64,000 bases of DNA from Sinomonas sp. ASV486 (GCF_030908215.1 NZ_JAVFJK010000001.1:248001-312000), one strand, 5' to 3'. Shown: positions 53,143 to 62,397, counted from the first letter of the stretch. Notes: generated by a model from the letters alone, not told the origin. Program-made: numbers and translations.

Positions 53143-53175
53143 CGACGCATTCCGCCACCGTTCGTGACCTTCCTG

Positions 53176-53181
53176 TAACCT
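53176..53181 (+). promoter_or_regulatory. -10 box for the glycosyltransferase at 53224
   Basis: TAACCT lies 43 nt before the GTG start, just after the coupled run ends. A separate transcript is possible. Confidence 0.3.
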
Positions 53182-53223
53182 AGCAGGGCCCCACCCGAAC
53201 CACTTGCGCCAAGGAGGCCACGC

Positions 53224-54351
53224 GTGACTGACGAACCAGTGGTCGCCATCGCGCACGACTACCTCACGCAGCGTGGCGGGGCCGAGCGGGTGGTCCTCGC
53301 GATGCACCGGGCCTTCCCCGAGGCGACGATCTACACGACGCTGTACGACCCGCAGGGCACCTACCCCGAGTTCCGGGACGCTGACATCGTCACCTCACCG
53401 CTCAACCGGATCGGTGCGTTCCGACGTGACCACAGGCTCGCGCTGCCGGTGCTCGCGCCAGCGGCCCGCGCGATGAAGATCCCCGCCGACGTCGTCGTCA
53501 CCTCCACGAGCGGCTGGGCCCACGGATTCTCCACCGAGGGGCTCGTCTACGCGTACTGCCACTCCCCGGCCCGGTGGCTCTACCTCACGGAGCAGTACCT
53601 CGGCGGCTCGTCCCTGCGTTCTCCACAGGGCCTCGCGCTGGCCGCGCTCCGGCCCTTCCTGCGCTTCTGGGACCAGCGGGCGGCCGCGCGGCCCCATGTC
53701 TACGTGGCGAACTCGACGGTGGTCCAGGAGCGAATCCGCGATGTGTACGGCCGGGATGCGGACGTCTTCTTCCCCCCGCACAGCGTTGACACCAACGGTG
53801 TCCGCCAGCCGATCCCTGGCCTCGAGGAGTTCGTCGGGGAGGGTGGCCACTACCTCACGGTCTCCCGGCTCCTTCCGTACAAGAACGTCGATCAGGCCAT
53901 CGAGGCCTTCCGCGACCTCGACGAGCGACTGCTCATCATCGGCGCCGGACCGCTCGCCGACTCGCTTCGGCGCACGATGCCGCCCAACGTCCGCATCGCT
54001 TCCCACCTCCCCGATGCCCAGATGCGCTGGGCCTACTCCGCGGCCAAGGCGGTCATCGCCCCCAGCTATGAGGATTTCGGCATCACGCCCCTTGAAGGCG
54101 CCGCTTGGGGAAAGCCGACGATCGCCCTGCGGGCCGGGGGATACCTCGACACGATTGTGGACGGCGTCACCGGGCGCTTCATCGAGTCGCCGACGGCGCA
54201 GGACATCCGCGCAGCCGTCGTGGGCTTTGCCACGGAGGAGTGGGACGCGGAGAAGATCCGCGCCCATGCGGACACCTTTGCCGAGGCACGGTTCCGCGAC
54301 CGGTTGCGGGCCGAGGTCTCCGCGTTGACCGAAACGGCACGCTCAAGGTGA
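53224..54351 (+). CDS. glycosyltransferase family 4 (WbaZ-like)
   Basis: 375 aa. AIAHDYLTQRGGAERVVLAM, TTLYDPQGTYPEF and GLVYAYCHSPARWLYLTEQYL in the N-terminal half; LTVSRLLPYKNVDQAIEAFR, LLIIGAGPLADSLRR and SYEDFGITPLEGAAWGKPT at the donor site. This group includes mannosyltransferases of O-antigen clusters. GTG start with AAGGAGG upstream. Convergent with 54390. Confidence 0.87.
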   Translation: MTDEPVVAIAHDYLTQRGGAERVVLAMHRAFPEATIYTTLYDPQGTYPEFRDADIVTSPLNRIGAFRRDHRLALPVLAPAARAMKIPADVVVTSTSGWAHGFSTEGLVYAYCHSPARWLYLTEQYLGGSSLRSPQGLALAALRPFLRFWDQRAAARPHVYVANSTVVQERIRDVYGRDADVFFPPHSVDTNGVRQPIPGLEEFVGEGGHYLTVSRLLPYKNVDQAIEAFRDLDERLLIIGAGPLADSLRRTMPPNVRIASHLPDAQMRWAYSAAKAVIAPSYEDFGITPLEGAAWGKPTIALRAGGYLDTIVDGVTGRFIESPTAQDIRAAVVGFATEEWDAEKIRAHADTFAEARFRDRLRAEVSALTETARSR

Positions 54352-54389
54352 GGCTCCAGCATCGCGCCCCAAGCGATGGGGCGCGGTGC

Positions 54390-55280
54390 TTAGGCTTCCT
54401 TGGTCCAAAGAGGGTTCTCGATGAGCTCCCGTTCACCATGGACACTGCCGAAGTTCAGGCTCCTCGAGCCGGCGACGTATTCGTGCCATCGCGCTTGCCG
54501 CTCCTCTTCGGCTACGGAAGCATGCTCGCGCCAATGGCTGCCTTCCTCCTGCGGCGTGCCCTCAGACACCTCGAGTGCGGCCGCTCCAGACAGAACCTTC
54601 GCGCAGTACTGTTCGTAACTGCGATAGGGCAGGTGATCAATCCGCAGCGACACCTCGACCGTTCCGGGGTGAGTCACCGCATGATTGCCAGGACCGATCC
54701 AGACCCACGATTGCGCCTTGAACGCCGACTTGAGCATCGGCCCGGGCCGGTGCTCCACCTGAAGGTACTGGTCGGACGATGGATCGATTCTCCCCGTTCC
54801 CTCAGCCGGAAATGCGTCGAACATCTGGGCTCTCACGACGCCACTCGCCGAGCACCGCAAATGGTCCGCGAGAGTTCCTGACGGTGCCGTCCATATTTCG
54901 TCAGCGTCGAAAGGGACAATCCAGTCGGCGCCAGCGGTGAAGGCAAGTCGCGCAATGTACGACATGGAGCGGGCCTGATGGAACGCCTTGCTCATCTTCC
55001 GTCCGACATGTATTCGCCGGTCGCGCGCAGCGAGGTCATTCAGTATGCCGAGCGTTCCATCCGTGGAGTCATGGTCTACCGCGATGACCCCGGTCACGCC
55101 TTCACTGAGGAAGTGCTTGACGACCGGCTCAATGATGTCGGATTCGTTGTGGACCATGGTGATGGCCCAGACAGAGCCCGGAAGGCGTCGGGAACGCGGA
55201 AGGCCCGGGACGGAAATCGACCGTTCGACCTGTCGTTGGAGCGGCGTGAGCCTAGCAAGATGATCCCGAATATTTCCCAC
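54390..55280 (-). CDS. glycosyltransferase family 2 (Glyco_tranf_2_4-like)
   Basis: 296 aa. VWAITMVHNESDIIEPVVKH, GVIAVDHDSTDGTLGILND and DWIVPFDADEIWTAPSG (DXD within DADE) fit the family. The middle shows basic/aromatic substrate-loop residues. GTG start; a TAGGGT box 6 nt upstream suggests leaderless transcription. It is convergent with the plus arm and 35 bp past the next minus-strand gene. Confidence 0.84.
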   Translation of the reverse strand: MGNIRDHLARLTPLQRQVERSISVPGLPRSRRLPGSVWAITMVHNESDIIEPVVKHFLSEGVTGVIAVDHDSTDGTLGILNDLAARDRRIHVGRKMSKAFHQARSMSYIARLAFTAGADWIVPFDADEIWTAPSGTLADHLRCSASGVVRAQMFDAFPAEGTGRIDPSSDQYLQVEHRPGPMLKSAFKAQSWVWIGPGNHAVTHPGTVEVSLRIDHLPYRSYEQYCAKVLSGAAALEVSEGTPQEEGSHWREHASVAEEERQARWHEYVAGSRSLNFGSVHGERELIENPLWTKEA

Positions 55281-55286
55281 GAGAAG

Positions 55287-55292
55287 ACCCTA
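55287..55292 (-). promoter_or_regulatory. -10 box, leaderless start of the GT2 gene
   Basis: TAGGGT ends 6 nt before the GTG at 55280. Confidence 0.45.
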
Positions 55293-55315
55293 TCTGATAC
55301 CTCGACCGTGAAGAT

Positions 55316-56185
55316 CTAGCGGTAATCCGTCAGTACCGGCTTCACCCGGTCGTCGAACAGGAGACGGTCTTGGTATTTGAGGCACAGGGGCTGAAGCACG
55401 TCTCCAAGCAGTTCGGTCCATCGGATCGGGTATCCCGCTGCCGGGTTGTAGAAGTCACTGCCGGGAGATTCGGCAAGCGCGCCAGCGAAGTACTCCATGC
55501 GGCTGTGCATCTCCCTATACCACTCGGAGGTGAGCGAGGTGCTCGGGCGGACGATGAATGCGCTTGGACCGAACACCGCGCGGTAATGGCGCTTGATGTC
55601 CTTGCCTAGGTAGCGAGGGAGATCGGGCACGTAATTTGACGTGACTTCGCGGTAGCCGACCGCCCAGGTTTCGGTCTGGTCTGCGATCGCTTGGAAGGAC
55701 GCTGTCCACGACGATGTTGGCCTCTTGATGTCCGAGTAGCCGCCGCCATGATGGTGCATGAAGTAGGTCCGGAGATAATCCGAACGGTGGCCGTCGGACA
55801 GCAGGGAATACGCCGGGTGAAGCGGATGCCCGTCGACCAGGAACTCATTCACCGTCTCGTCGGTGACGAGCACGAGCGGGACATCCAGCTCTGACTCCAG
55901 GGCCCGGAGAGAGGCAAGGCGGCGCTTGGACATCGGACGCGGTCCGAGCCAGAAGGAGTAGACGAGCGAAGGGACGGAGCGGTTATTGCTTGCGATGACA
56001 TCGGGCCTCGCAAGGAAGGTGTGGCGGTAGCGGTCCGGATCGTAGTGGAACGGGGACCGTTCCTCGGCGGCTTTCCAGCGCACGTCGTTGATGTGCTCGG
56101 CGGTGTCCCGGAGCCAGAACCCGAGGCGCTTGCTGGCAACGAAGGCGGCGTGCTTGAACTGACGCGCCGCCCAGAGAGGATCCAT
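55316..56185 (-). CDS. capsular polysaccharide synthesis-type glycosyltransferase (DXD sugar-binding)
   Basis: 289 aa. VPSLVYSFWLGPRPMSKRRL and YLRTYFMHHHGGGYSDIKRP (DXD-like site: GGGYSDIK) match enzymes of the capsular-synthesis/sugar-binding DXD group. The N-terminus is basic and amphipathic. GC content is slightly lower than neighbours. ATG start, with TATAAA 6 nt upstream. Confidence 0.8.
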   Translation of the reverse strand: MDPLWAARQFKHAAFVASKRLGFWLRDTAEHINDVRWKAAEERSPFHYDPDRYRHTFLARPDVIASNNRSVPSLVYSFWLGPRPMSKRRLASLRALESELDVPLVLVTDETVNEFLVDGHPLHPAYSLLSDGHRSDYLRTYFMHHHGGGYSDIKRPTSSWTASFQAIADQTETWAVGYREVTSNYVPDLPRYLGKDIKRHYRAVFGPSAFIVRPSTSLTSEWYREMHSRMEYFAGALAESPGSDFYNPAAGYPIRWTELLGDVLQPLCLKYQDRLLFDDRVKPVLTDYR

Positions 56186-56191
56186 GCTCGA

Positions 56192-56197
56192 TTTATA
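56192..56197 (-). promoter_or_regulatory. -10 box, leaderless start of the capsular glycosyltransferase
   Basis: TATAAA ends 6 nt before the ATG at 56185. Confidence 0.45.
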
Positions 56198-56240
56198 GCG
56201 GCTCGACGCCGCAGATGCACAGCATGACGCCCGAGCCGCT
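56197..56240 (-). terminator. stem-loop after the nucleotidyltransferase gene
   Basis: AGCGGCTCG (56197-56205) pairs perfectly with CGAGCCGCT (56232-56240), with a small inner ATGC/GCAT hairpin. It starts at the stop codon and ends at the next -10 box. Confidence 0.4.
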
Positions 56241-57181
56241 CAGCCGGCGTCGTGCGTGGAGGGCGCGGCCCCGCCGCGGCGACCGGCCGCCGCACGCAGC
56301 ACGTCCCCAGCCCGGGCGCCGAGCTCTCGTGCCACATCCGCCACGCCCGGCTCTCGCCGGAGCTGCATGCGGAGATGGTCCCGGTTCACGACGACGAGCG
56401 AACGCAGCAGCCCGGCACGCTCCCCGGCGGTCCGGGACGCTTTCCACCTTGCCCGGAACAGCTCTACGCGCGTCCCGCCGCGGCCCATGACCTCCCACAC
56501 GTCGTGCTCGGGGTGGGCGGCCCAGTCGTCGAGGTGCCCTGTCGCGGCCGCGAAGCTCACGTGTGCCTCCGCGATCCCCGCGGCGGCTTCGAGCCCATCC
56601 CACTCGGCGGGAGTGAGAACGGAGCGGAGGTGCGCTACGTCCGCAGCTCCGCGGTGCGGGTCCCTCGCCGCGTGCAGAACAATGATGAGGGCCTGGTGGC
56701 GCCGCGCAGGCACGCGGCACGGCCACTCCGCGATACGGAGGGTCCGGTGCTCGTCCCACAGCCTTTCGAAGAACGCCTCGGCGGGGATCCCCACACCGGG
56801 AAACGCGCGGTGCACGTCCACGTATCCCCACTGGTCATGCCACAGGGTCATCGCGTGGTGGAACACTGACCCGGTCTCGAAGGTCGTCACCGTCCGCCAG
56901 CCGCGCCCGATGAGAGCCCGGACGAGGGCATCGACGTGGGCAGGGCGCACGAGCACATCGACGTCCGTGCTCGCCCGGTCCGGCTCGTAGAGCGAGGGCT
57001 CGGTGGCGTACCCCTTGATGTGCACGAGGTCCACGCTCGCCTCCACGGCGAGGGACTCGATGAGGGCGTGGGCGAGGCGCACCCGGTCCTCGAGCGGGAG
57101 GTCAACAAGCGGCAGTTCCTCCACGCCCGCCTTGGCCCCGCTCGTCCCGTCCACAGCCCCCATCATTCTGGGTCCGAGCAT
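56240..57181 (-). CDS. nucleotidyltransferase family protein (NTP_transf_5-like)
   Basis: 313 aa. VDLVHIKGYATEPSLYEPD, STDVDVLVRPAHVDALVRAL (the Asp-x-Asp active site) and YVDVHRAFPGVG match uncharacterised nucleotidyltransferases often placed in capsule or lantibiotic loci. An Arg/Ala-rich C-terminus follows. ATG at 57179-57181 (MLGPRMM) chosen over an upstream TTG at 57190. Substrate unknown; a role at the edge of the polysaccharide locus is inferred. Confidence 0.75.
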   Translation of the reverse strand: MLGPRMMGAVDGTSGAKAGVEELPLVDLPLEDRVRLAHALIESLAVEASVDLVHIKGYATEPSLYEPDRASTDVDVLVRPAHVDALVRALIGRGWRTVTTFETGSVFHHAMTLWHDQWGYVDVHRAFPGVGIPAEAFFERLWDEHRTLRIAEWPCRVPARRHQALIIVLHAARDPHRGAADVAHLRSVLTPAEWDGLEAAAGIAEAHVSFAAATGHLDDWAAHPEHDVWEVMGRGGTRVELFRARWKASRTAGERAGLLRSLVVVNRDHLRMQLRREPGVADVARELGARAGDVLRAAAGRRGGAAPSTHDAG

Positions 57182-57203
57182 GAATGCCAAACTCCCGAAC
57201 GTC

Positions 57204-57563
57204 CTACGGCCGCCCGTTGACCGTGGCGATGAGGATCGGGCCCCAGTCGCCGAACGCCAGGACGGACTGCGTGGCCGGCACGCCGCTCTCGCTCACCGGG
57301 AGCACTGGGCGGCTCGTGAAGAACCGGTGGAGGCGGTGGTGGGCCTGCGAGGTGATCCGGATGCCGCGCCCGAGGGTGCCGTCAGAGCCGCGCGCCCCGC
57401 GCTGCCAGTCGATCATGGTGTACTCGGCGGACGTCCCGTCGTCCAGCGGCCGCGAGAGGATAACGGTCTGCTGATCGGGTGAGATGGCGCGGACGTTGAA
57501 CGGCTGCCGGCCAGCGTCATAGAAGGTCACCTTGTCGCCCAGGGCAAGGAGCCGATAGGTCAT
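57204..57563 (-). CDS. hypothetical protein
   Basis: 119 aa soluble protein. The first 60 residues (LLALGDKVTFYDAGRQPFNV, then VILSRPLDDGTSAEYTMIDW) form a small beta-rich domain. I have the impression that similar short proteins occur in related Micrococcaceae, but cannot name a family. The ATG at 57561-57563 follows AGGAGG by 6 nt. The C-terminus (GDWGPILIATVNGRP) ends close to the start of the next gene. Confidence 0.6.
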   Translation of the reverse strand: MTYRLLALGDKVTFYDAGRQPFNVRAISPDQQTVILSRPLDDGTSAEYTMIDWQRGARGSDGTLGRGIRITSQAHHRLHRFFTSRPVLPVSESGVPATQSVLAFGDWGPILIATVNGRP

Positions 57564-57663
57564 CGCGGGCCTCCTGTCCCCGTGGGTCCCCGCGCCCAGC
57601 CTAAGCACTCATGGGCCGAGCGTGGAGGCCCCGCGCGAACCTCGCCGGACTATGACGGAGAGA

Positions 57664-58317
57664 TCAGCGGCACTGGCCCGGTGGAACCTTGATCCCGGTC
57701 TGCTCTGCGGCGGCGCACAGCTGCGCCCGCGCATCGAGCGGAAGCTGGCCCCAAGGAGCCGAGGTGTCAGGGGCCTGGGGCGCCGGAGCAACGGCCGGTT
57801 CGCGATCCCGGGCGGGCTCGGCGGCCGCCGGCGCTGCTGCAGCAGGCGCTGCGACGGCAGGGGCCTCCGCAGGCGAGGGCTCGGCGGACGCCGTGGGTAA
57901 TGGATCTGGGGAGGGCGGCGCGGGCTTGATGTCTGCGGGCGTCGGAAGCGGCCGCACGGGTCCCAGCGGGGGCGCCGGACGCACGACGGCGGGCGGCTGC
58001 GATGCGCCGGCCGCTGCCCGCGGCGCTGGGGTCGCCACCGTTGCGGACTGGTGCCCGTCGATCACGAGGGCTACGGCCGAGGTGCCGAGTGCAGCGAGGG
58101 CGAGCGCGGCAGCGACGGCGAGCGGCGCCGTCGTGCGCCGCGTGCCGGCGATGATGGCAAGAGGCGTCGCGGCGAGCACCACCAGCCCGGCGACCGCGGC
58201 CGCGGCGGGCGAGAGCAGGAACAGAACGAGCAGGAGCGTCGCGACGCACGCGATGCCGAGCCACATCCATGTCCTGCGGGGCGGGGGCGCATCCACCTCG
58301 TAGAAATTCAAGTCCAT
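57664..58317 (-). CDS. membrane protein with Pro/Ala-rich tail, unknown
   Basis: 217 aa. A proline-rich N-terminus (YEVDAPPPRRTWM) is followed by about four hydrophobic helices (residues 15-85) and a long Pro/Ala/Glu-rich extracytoplasmic region. The last 30 residues (LPLDARAQLCAAAEQTGIKVPPGQC) form a small Cys-containing cap. GAGAGGAGG before the ATG at 58315-58317 sets the start. No family recognised. Confidence 0.65.
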   Translation of the reverse strand: MDLNFYEVDAPPPRRTWMWLGIACVATLLLVLFLLSPAAAAVAGLVVLAATPLAIIAGTRRTTAPLAVAAALALAALGTSAVALVIDGHQSATVATPAPRAAAGASQPPAVVRPAPPLGPVRPLPTPADIKPAPPSPDPLPTASAEPSPAEAPAVAAPAAAAPAAAEPARDREPAVAPAPQAPDTSAPWGQLPLDARAQLCAAAEQTGIKVPPGQCR

Positions 58318-58421
58318 CGGCGCCTCTCCTCTCGCGAGGGCCTCCGATCCCACGGTAACCGTGCAGGCGGGAGCAGCCAAGGTCAGGAGAAGAAGTTCAC
58401 CCACTTGTCGGAGGCGTCCGC

Positions 58422-58427
58422 TAGGGT
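58422..58427 (+). promoter_or_regulatory. -10 box, leaderless start of glgX copy 1
   Basis: TAGGGT ends 6 nt before the ATG at 58434. Confidence 0.5.
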
Positions 58428-58433
58428 CGGCCC

Positions 58434-60563
58434 ATGGACGCGAACACGCAGGGCGCCTTCTGGGGCGCACGCCCCACTGATGCCGGCACGGACTTTGCCC
58501 TCGCCACGGCCGCCGAGGCCGAGCGTGTGGAGGTGTGCCTCGTCGACCCTGAGACCAAGGAGCAGCGGTGCGTCGACCTGGCGCGCGTCGACGGCCCCGA
58601 CGGCCAGGCGACCCGATGGGAGGGGACCGTGGACGGCGTGGCCCCAGGCGCGCACTACGGCTACCGCGTCCACGGCCCGTGGGAGCCTGATAAGGGGCTG
58701 CGGTTCAATCCCGCGAAACTCCTCCTCGACCCCTATGCGCGGGCCGTGTCCGGCTCCTACGAGTGGGGCCAGGAGATGCATGCCTACGTGTTCGGCGACC
58801 CGGAGCGCATGGACGAGTCCGACTCGCTGGGCCACAGCATGCTCGCCGTGGTGTGCGAGCACGTCAAGTACGACTGGGAGGGCGACACGCCCCCGCGCCG
58901 CCCCTACAACGAGACAGTCGTGTACGAGGCGCACGTCAAGGGCCTCACCCAGCTCCACCCCGAAGTGCCCGAGCACGAGCGCGGAACGTACCGCGGCGCG
59001 GCACATCCCGCCGTCGTGAACCACCTCAAGGAACTGGGAGTCACGGCGCTCGAGCTGCTCCCAGTCCACCAGTTCATCGAAGACTCCACCCTCGCGGACA
59101 AGGGGCTCTCCAACTACTGGGGCTACAACACCATCGGGTTCTTCGCCCCGCACAGCGCCTACTCGTCGAGCGGCGACCACGGGCAGCAGATCGCCGAGTT
59201 CAAGGACCTGGTCAAGGCATACCACCGTGCCGGCATCGAGGTGATCCTCGACGTGGTCTACAACCACACGGCGGAGGGCAACCACCTCGGCCCCCAGCTG
59301 AGCTTCCGCGGCATCGACAACGCCGCCTACTACCACCTCGTGCCGGGGGACGAATTCCACTACATGGACTACACGGGCACGGGGAACTCCGTCAACGCCG
59401 GAAACCCGCTCGCGCTCGACCTCATCATCGACTCCCTGCGGTACTGGGTCACGGAGATGCACGTGGATGGGTTCCGGTTCGACCTGGCTTCAACCTTGGC
59501 CCGTGAGGACGGCGCTGTCGACATGGTCTCGCCGTTCTTCGAACTCCTCGCCTCCGATCCCGTGCTCTCCAGGGTCAAGCTCATCGCGGAACCGTGGGAT
59601 GTCGGGCCGGACGGGTACCAGGTGGGCAACTTCCCGCCGCAGTGGGTCGAGTGGAACGGCAAGTTCCGCGACTGCGTGCGCGACTTCTGGCGCGGCGAAC
59701 CGGGCACCCTCCGCGAGCTCGCAACCAGACTGGCAGGCTCCGCCGACCTCTACGAGGCCGAGGGGCGGCGCCCCTCCGCGTCCGTCAACTTCATCGTGGC
59801 TCACGACGGCTTCACCCTGCGGGATCTGGTCTCCTACAACGAGAAGCACAACGAGGCCAACGGCGAGGACGGCCGCGACGGCGCCGACGACAACCGCTCG
59901 TGGAACTGCGGCACCGAGGGGCCCACCGACGATCCTCACATCCTCGAGCTCCGGGCGCGCCAGCAGCGGAACCTGCTGCTCACCCTCGTGCTTGCCCAGG
60001 GGGTGCCGATGATGGCACACGGGGACGAGCTCGGGCGGACGCAGCAGGGCAACAACAATGTCTACTGCCAGGACAACGAGCTCTCATGGATCGACTGGGA
60101 CCACGCGGACTCTGAGCTCGTCGACTTCACCCGCAGCCTGACGAAGCTGCGCGAAGACCACCCAGTGTTCCGCCGGCGCAGGTTCTTCGACGGCACCCCC
60201 GTTGCTCCCGCCGAGGGCGACCCGCTCCCGGACATCGTGTGGCTCGACGCCGACGGCAGCACCATGGGCCCGGACGATTGGGACCAGGACTGGGCCAAGT
60301 CCCTCGCGTTCTTCCTCAACGGCGGCGCCGTTCCCGGCAACGGCAGGCACGGCGCCAATGGCGACTCGGACTTCCTCGTGATCCTCAACGCCGCCGAGAA
60401 CGACGTCGACTATCACCTTCCCGCGGGCCCGTTCCCGGAGAAGTGGGCCACCGCGCTGACAACGTGCGAGGCCCGGCTCGTGGGGGAGGCCGCGGCCGGC
60501 GGCGAGGTGTTCACCGTCCCGGCCCGCAGCGCCGTCGTGCTCATGGCCGAGCGGGAGGGGTAG
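58434..60563 (+). CDS. glgX: glycogen debranching enzyme GlgX, copy 1
   Basis: 709 aa GH13 isoamylase-type enzyme that hydrolyses alpha-1,6 branches of glycogen/limit dextrin. An N-terminal CBM48-like domain is followed by the barrel: [47 protein letters not shown] (nucleophile Asp near residue 350), [10 protein letters not shown] (acid/base Glu near 386) and [11 protein letters not shown]. The C-terminal domain carries QGNNNVYCQDNELSWIDW. Full length. Confidence 0.94.
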   Translation: MDANTQGAFWGARPTDAGTDFALATAAEAERVEVCLVDPETKEQRCVDLARVDGPDGQATRWEGTVDGVAPGAHYGYRVHGPWEPDKGLRFNPAKLLLDPYARAVSGSYEWGQEMHAYVFGDPERMDESDSLGHSMLAVVCEHVKYDWEGDTPPRRPYNETVVYEAHVKGLTQLHPEVPEHERGTYRGAAHPAVVNHLKELGVTALELLPVHQFIEDSTLADKGLSNYWGYNTIGFFAPHSAYSSSGDHGQQIAEFKDLVKAYHRAGIEVILDVVYNHTAEGNHLGPQLSFRGIDNAAYYHLVPGDEFHYMDYTGTGNSVNAGNPLALDLIIDSLRYWVTEMHVDGFRFDLASTLAREDGAVDMVSPFFELLASDPVLSRVKLIAEPWDVGPDGYQVGNFPPQWVEWNGKFRDCVRDFWRGEPGTLRELATRLAGSADLYEAEGRRPSASVNFIVAHDGFTLRDLVSYNEKHNEANGEDGRDGADDNRSWNCGTEGPTDDPHILELRARQQRNLLLTLVLAQGVPMMAHGDELGRTQQGNNNVYCQDNELSWIDWDHADSELVDFTRSLTKLREDHPVFRRRRFFDGTPVAPAEGDPLPDIVWLDADGSTMGPDDWDQDWAKSLAFFLNGGAVPGNGRHGANGDSDFLVILNAAENDVDYHLPAGPFPEKWATALTTCEARLVGEAAAGGEVFTVPARSAVVLMAEREG

Positions 60564-60574
60564 GGGAGCGGTGC

Positions 60575-62020
60575 TCAGCCGGCGCTGGGCACGCCCGCGA
60601 GCGGCTCGCCGTCGAGTTGGTCCGCGAAGCCGGCCGCGGTCGCCTCGAGCGCCGTCCGCCGCAGCACGAGTAAGTCCATGACCACGCCGCCGAGCTCCCG
60701 CAGCGTCTCCGTCTCGGCGGGGGAGAGGGTGCGCGGTGCACGGTCCAGGATGCACAGGGTGCCGATGTTGGCCCCTCCGGGGGTCTTGAGCGGCACGGAC
60801 GCGTAGAACCGCACGCCCAAGGCTCCGCGGACGAGCGCGTTGCCCGCGGTGCGGGAGTCCGCGGCGGCGTCCGGTACCACCCAGACGTCGTCCTGCAGCA
60901 CGGCGGAGGCGCACAGCCCCGGCTCCCGCGCTACCTCGTCCGCGTCGATCCCATGCGCCGAGAGGAACCAGATCCTCTCGGCGTCCACGATGCTCACGGC
61001 CGCCATCGGCGCGCCGAGGATGCGCGAGGTGAGGCGCGTGACGCGGTCGAACGGGCTGCCCGGCTCGGCAGGCGCGGCGTAGGTCCGGACCTCCTCCAGG
61101 CGCAGTTCCTCCTCAGCGGCCGCCAGCTCCGGTAGGGGCACCACGAGGGCGCCGAGTGCGGCCATCCGGTACAGCGCGGCCGCCGCGTCCGCGGCGCTGG
61201 GCCGGGCCTCGGGGTCCATCGCCGTCATCCCCGCCAGCAGGTTCCGCCACAGCGGGTCGAGTTCCTCGGGGATGGGCGCCGGCTGCGTGAGCCGCCGCAC
61301 GGCGCTCTCGAGGGGCGGCCCGGGGAATGCGAGCTCGCCCGTGAGGCACTGCAGCAGCACGAGGCCGAGCGAATAGACGTCGCTCGCCGCGCCGATCGTC
61401 TGCCCGCGCACCTGCTCCGGGCTCAGGTACGCGGGGGTCCCGGACACGGCGTCCTGGAGCGTGAGGTCGGAGTCGGACACCCACGCGATGCCGAAGTCGG
61501 TGAGCTTCGCGTGCGCCCTCGCGGACTCGCCGCCCGCGCCTAGCAGGAGCACGTTCGCCGGCTTGATGTCCCGGTGCACCACGCCCTTGCCGTGGATGTA
61601 GGCGAGGGCCTCGCATAGGTCCTGGCCGATCTCGGCTACGTCGGAGGCGCCCAGCCCGTCGCCCGCCTTGAGCCGGGTGCGCAGGTCCGCGCCCGTGATG
61701 AGCTCCATGACGAGGAACACCCGGGGTACGCCAGTCGCGGTCCGCTCGGTCCCGGCGTCGAGCAGCGTCACGAGCCCGGGATGGCTCAGCCGTGCGAGCA
61801 GCTTCATCTCGGCGTCGCTGCGCCGCAGCTCGGACTCGTCCATGTCGCCGGAGTGTGGCAGCTTGACCGCCACCTCGCGGTCGAGGACCCGATCGTGCGC
61901 GCGGTGGACCTCCGCCGTCGAGCCCCGTCCCACAACATCCAGGAGCCGGTACCGCCCCGCCACCAGATCCTGGCCACGGTTCCCATCGCCACCGCTCGCA
62001 TCGCAGTCCAGTTCCGCCAC
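60575..62020 (-). CDS. serine/threonine protein kinase with C-terminal GAF domain
   Basis: 481 aa, no membrane segment. Residues 22-270 are the kinase: [13 protein letters not shown] (Gly loop), EVAVKLPH (Lys), [13 protein letters not shown] (catalytic loop), [10 protein letters not shown] (DFG) and [13 protein letters not shown]. Residues 330-460 are GAF-like ([39 protein letters not shown]). It would be a soluble sensor kinase; the ligand is unknown. GTG start. Convergent with glgX copy 1 (11-bp gap). Confidence 0.87.
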   Translation of the reverse strand: MAELDCDASGGDGNRGQDLVAGRYRLLDVVGRGSTAEVHRAHDRVLDREVAVKLPHSGDMDESELRRSDAEMKLLARLSHPGLVTLLDAGTERTATGVPRVFLVMELITGADLRTRLKAGDGLGASDVAEIGQDLCEALAYIHGKGVVHRDIKPANVLLLGAGGESARAHAKLTDFGIAWVSDSDLTLQDAVSGTPAYLSPEQVRGQTIGAASDVYSLGLVLLQCLTGELAFPGPPLESAVRRLTQPAPIPEELDPLWRNLLAGMTAMDPEARPSAADAAAALYRMAALGALVVPLPELAAAEEELRLEEVRTYAAPAEPGSPFDRVTRLTSRILGAPMAAVSIVDAERIWFLSAHGIDADEVAREPGLCASAVLQDDVWVVPDAAADSRTAGNALVRGALGVRFYASVPLKTPGGANIGTLCILDRAPRTLSPAETETLRELGGVVMDLLVLRRTALEATAAGFADQLDGEPLAGVPSAG

Positions 62021-62142
62021 CCCAACTCGCTTTCAGTCCACAGACGGACAGCGGAAGGAAGCCTGGGTTGGCAGCCAAACGGCCCGGTTGCCGCGGGATT
62101 ACCCCGCCCGCGCGCGTGCCAAACCGCCGTGCAGCGCCCTAG

Positions 62143-62334
62143 TGGACGCTCGCGGGCTCGATCTGGAGCACCCGGACGGCGCGTGCCTTCTCGGAGGGCG
62201 AGGAGATGAGCCAGATCGAGATCGCCGCGGTGCTCGGCGTGAGCCAGATGCAGGTCTCCCGGCTCCTGCGCCGGGTCCTGGCCCGCGTGCGGCGCCGGGC
62301 GGCCGAGGCCGCGGCCTGCGAGTCCGCCGCCTGA
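62143..62334 (+). pseudogene. SigF/SigB-like sigma factor, C-terminal (region 4) remnant
   Basis: The reading frame from a stop at 62140-62142 encodes [20 protein letters not shown] and then [19 protein letters not shown], an unmistakable sigma-70 region 4 of the SigF/SigB group. Regions 2 and 3 are absent, and no start codon with a ribosome site is present; the only in-frame ATG is the one inside EEM. It occupies part of the 439-bp gap before the second glgX. A deletion remnant is most likely. Confidence 0.7.
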
Positions 62335-62397
62335 GGTCCGCGACCGAGGCCCCTGATCGCGGCGGGTCACACGGCAGCCGCGCGCAGAACCGTCACC

